A stretch of DNA of 64,000 nt, from positions 7,445,958 to 7,509,957 of the forward strand of contig JAIUCV010000023.1 of NCBI GenBank assembly GCA_026724425.1. Direction: 5' to 3'. Made by a program: the position numbers and the translations under genes. Below the pieces are notes generated by a model. The model did not search any database, was not told the origin of the DNA, and saw nothing but the letters and a program-made list of their open reading frames with translations. The stretch comes from Erythrophleum ivorense. Taxonomy: Eukaryota; Streptophyta; Magnoliopsida; Fabales; Fabaceae. Within the stretch, counting starts at the first letter, position 1; the number at the start of each line of letters is the position of its first letter. Below, in pieces: positions 61,519 through 64,000 of this stretch.

Positions 61519-64000
61519 TATCATTTTGTACAAGATATAAAAGATATATAGAGCATATTGGTTTTGCATAAAAATCAACAATAGTGTGTTTGTATGAGTA
61601 AGAAGTTATTTAAAACATTCAATTGATTGAACTTGTTTTGGTTTGAATTACGGGTTAGACATAACTCTGATGGATCATCAAGTGATTCATGACTCTTATA
61701 TTGGAGTTAGACGCAAATACTCGCCTTTAATCAAATAACTTAAATGCATATATATATATATATATATATTAATTAATTATTATTTATTGCAATTTTTTAT
61801 TACACATTTTAATCATTTTATCATTGACCAACTTTTTTTAATTCATCACCTCAATATTTGGCTGATATATAGTAATAGATTTCATCTTGTCTATTTTTAT
61901 CTTTTTACCAATCCATTTTGTTTCATTATATTTCTTGGACACCGAAATTATTCTAAGAAGAGAGAAGGCGAATGTGGAGATAAATAATAACAAAATAGAA
62001 AATGAGTTATAGTTAATTATAAATGGATCCAGTTAAACTCACGGTTAAAAATATTTATTTAATGAACCAACCCAATTAACTATTAATATAAATTATTAAA
62101 TTTAGATTTCTTTTAATAAAGATTAAATTCAGATGAGTTCTAATGAAGTTGAAGTAAGATAACTAAATAATGGTATGAATTATGAATGCCATCGCTGGAT
62201 AGAACCTTTAAGCTTTAGTTGGCTGCAAAAGTCAATAATACAAAGGCTCCAAAATGGGAAATAAATTTGATTGAGAAAGATTGGGCTTCATGCTAATCTC
62301 TTCATGGAAGCTGTTCATAGAAAGAGATTTTGTATAAGAGGCATGTGGTGATCCCGTATTCCAAGTTGTCTTCCATCTCCAACCATTTAGACTTCTCTCT
62401 CTCTCTCTCTCTCCTATCTTCTATGTGATCTTAATTTAACGTCCATGCAAAACCATGTCACTTCTCAACGCTCGCCAATTCAAAAACTCACGTTGATGGT
62501 TCCTCTAGCTACTCGTAGTACTTTGCTGGGGTCCAATCGCATTAAAACGTATTTAAAAATTATTGAACAAAATTTATGATTTTTATATTACTCATGATAT
62601 TTTAAATATAATAATTTTGAATTTTGTATATAACTCTTTATAAATATTTTACTTGAGCACATACAAGATGTAGATCAATAGCCAAATACCTAGAGAGAAG
62701 AAATTTTTATTATATATTTAATAAAATTTATAATAATAAGTTGTATAGAGAGATATTTTGTTTGTGTCTATCGTGATATAAACGTTAACATCCACATAAA
62801 AATGAGAAAATAGTAGGATTCTTGTGTTATCATTACTTGAGATAATTTTATACGAAGTGTATTGTCAGGGTGGGAATTGCGAAGTTATATGTGGAACCAC
62901 TTTGACAAAAATTGTGTGGTGAATTCAGCATCCAAGTATTCTGATCAGTATCCAATCAAAGAGACGACAATCTTTGACCAAACAATGCGAATTATGTCTT
63001 CAATGACGACAATGTTGGATGCTGTCGCTCCTGGTGATTGATTAGAACATTGGCCGTCGGATCCTCATGGATAATAACTAATCTAACGGTGATTCAGCCA
63101 AGACGTACTTTGCTTGGTATCTATTTAATGTGGAAATCTGCCACCTAGGGGTCACGATTTTTCACCCGACGAGTGATTCATGGGAAAATGAGTAGACATT
63201 GACTTGTGGGGATCGAGATGATTGAAGTCTGAATAGACTTGTAATCAAAAGCAAGGTGAACGTAGGAATCTTATGTGATATACAAGTTACGTATTCGTTG
63301 TTAAAATATACTATGTTTAGTTCTAATTATTTTAACTATTAAATAAATTCTAATTTTGTATTCAATTATTATTATAATTATCAACGAAGTAAATTTCTAA
63401 AACATTATTATAACCATAAAATTCGTGTACTAATTTTTAATTAAAGTTGATAAAGTTTTTAAGACATTAATTGCAATAGTTATCAATTATTGCTGAAATT
63501 AAACTTATTTTGATTTATACTGTTAATAATGATTGAATATACATCTTAAGTGAAATTTTAAAATTTAATTATTGGTCCTATAAATACGACTGGTTAATGA
63601 AAATTTAATGTGTGATTTGTGGCTCAAGATTCTCTCCTGTCCTCTCTCTTTTGCATTTGGTCCACTCAGTATAACGAATCTTTTTTATTATTTTATTTTT
63701 GATCTCTTTTTTAAAAAAAGAAAGAAGTGAAAAGAGGCTCAACCTTTGAGACTACACGGATGGGAGAAAAGCTTAACCCTTGATCTGTTCTCATTGAATA
63801 ACTTAGATTATTCACACAATTATAATTTTAATAAGACTTAACTAAATAACAGGAATGATTTGATAGAAAAACCTTCAAATTGGAATTTGGTAGCATTAGA
63901 TGAACTACCACAACATTGTGTTATTATGAACTTGTACATTTGACCAAAGAAAACTCCTTATGATTAATGAACTAAACTCTTTTTTTTATTAAGTAATATT
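61519..64000. other. Gene-free right end of window
   Basis: Holds a TA-rich run at about 61749-61770, a (CT)n run at 62393-62413 and a slightly less AT-rich region (62860-63290) with a GGCCGTCGGATC...ATCTAACGG imperfect inverted motif. No coding sequence recognised; a gene could begin beyond the window edge. Confidence 0.4.
63579..63586 (+). promoter_or_regulatory. Possible core promoter TATAAATA
   Basis: TCCTATAAATACG is a good plant TATA match, followed by a pyrimidine-rich stretch (TCTCTCCTGTCCTCTCTCTT near 63632) typical of 5' leaders. No coding start is seen before 64000, so this stays speculative. Confidence 0.25.

Overview
The window is AT-rich, gene-poor nuclear DNA of a flowering plant. 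The one intact gene is a plant P/U-type cyclin whose closest remembered relatives are eudicot. Mobile families are also plant-typical: a Ty3/Gypsy chromovirus-like element primed by initiator tRNA-Met, kilobase-scale TGT...ACA solo LTRs, CACTA (En/Spm) elements, Stowaway- and Tourist-like MITEs and a short tRNA-type SINE. I cannot name the species. No prokaryotic or CRISPR features are present.

Layout. (1) 1-10887 is a nest: a minus-strand Gypsy element (3' LTR cut by the window edge, 5' LTR 8358-9220) carries a 2.9 kb solo LTR (5276-8212) in its leader. The Gypsy element itself appears to sit inside an older LTR of the same family (remnant 9221-10571), which abuts a CACTA terminus (ends 10887). 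Gag-pol lies in a single reading frame and is broken by many in-frame stops. (2) 10888-28230 is non-coding and repeat-derived: a protein-kinase pseudogene ending at a 1.6 kb non-autonomous CACTA (14712-16311), a fold-back element (19597-20283) and a small MITE. (3) 28231-30600 holds a Tourist-like MITE and the cyclin gene (minus strand, two exons, 224 residues, TATA box). (4) 30600-37655 shows no recognised gene.

(5) 37656-57627 is the most structured part. A CACTA element with decayed minus-strand transposase genes has its two ends at 43931 and 57627, flanked by identical TAA target duplications. A tandem duplication (copy A 37656-47232, copy B 47233-51397) begins outside the element and ends inside it, so half of the CACTA and its left flank were duplicated. 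Copy A later received one and perhaps two solo LTRs (40168-43013 and 44491-46783). Copy B lost the CACTA left terminus. Both copies carry the same SINE, a miRNA-precursor-like hairpin and a ~55 bp perfectly alternating purine-pyrimidine tract.

(6) 58541-60765 is three near-identical ~741 bp tandem units. (7) 61223-61518 is a Stowaway-like MITE with TA duplications. The remainder to 64000 is non-coding apart from a possible core promoter near 63580.

The cyclin is the only gene likely to contribute to host function. All else reads as nested insertion, duplication and decay, and the nesting gives a relative chronology that can be tested.
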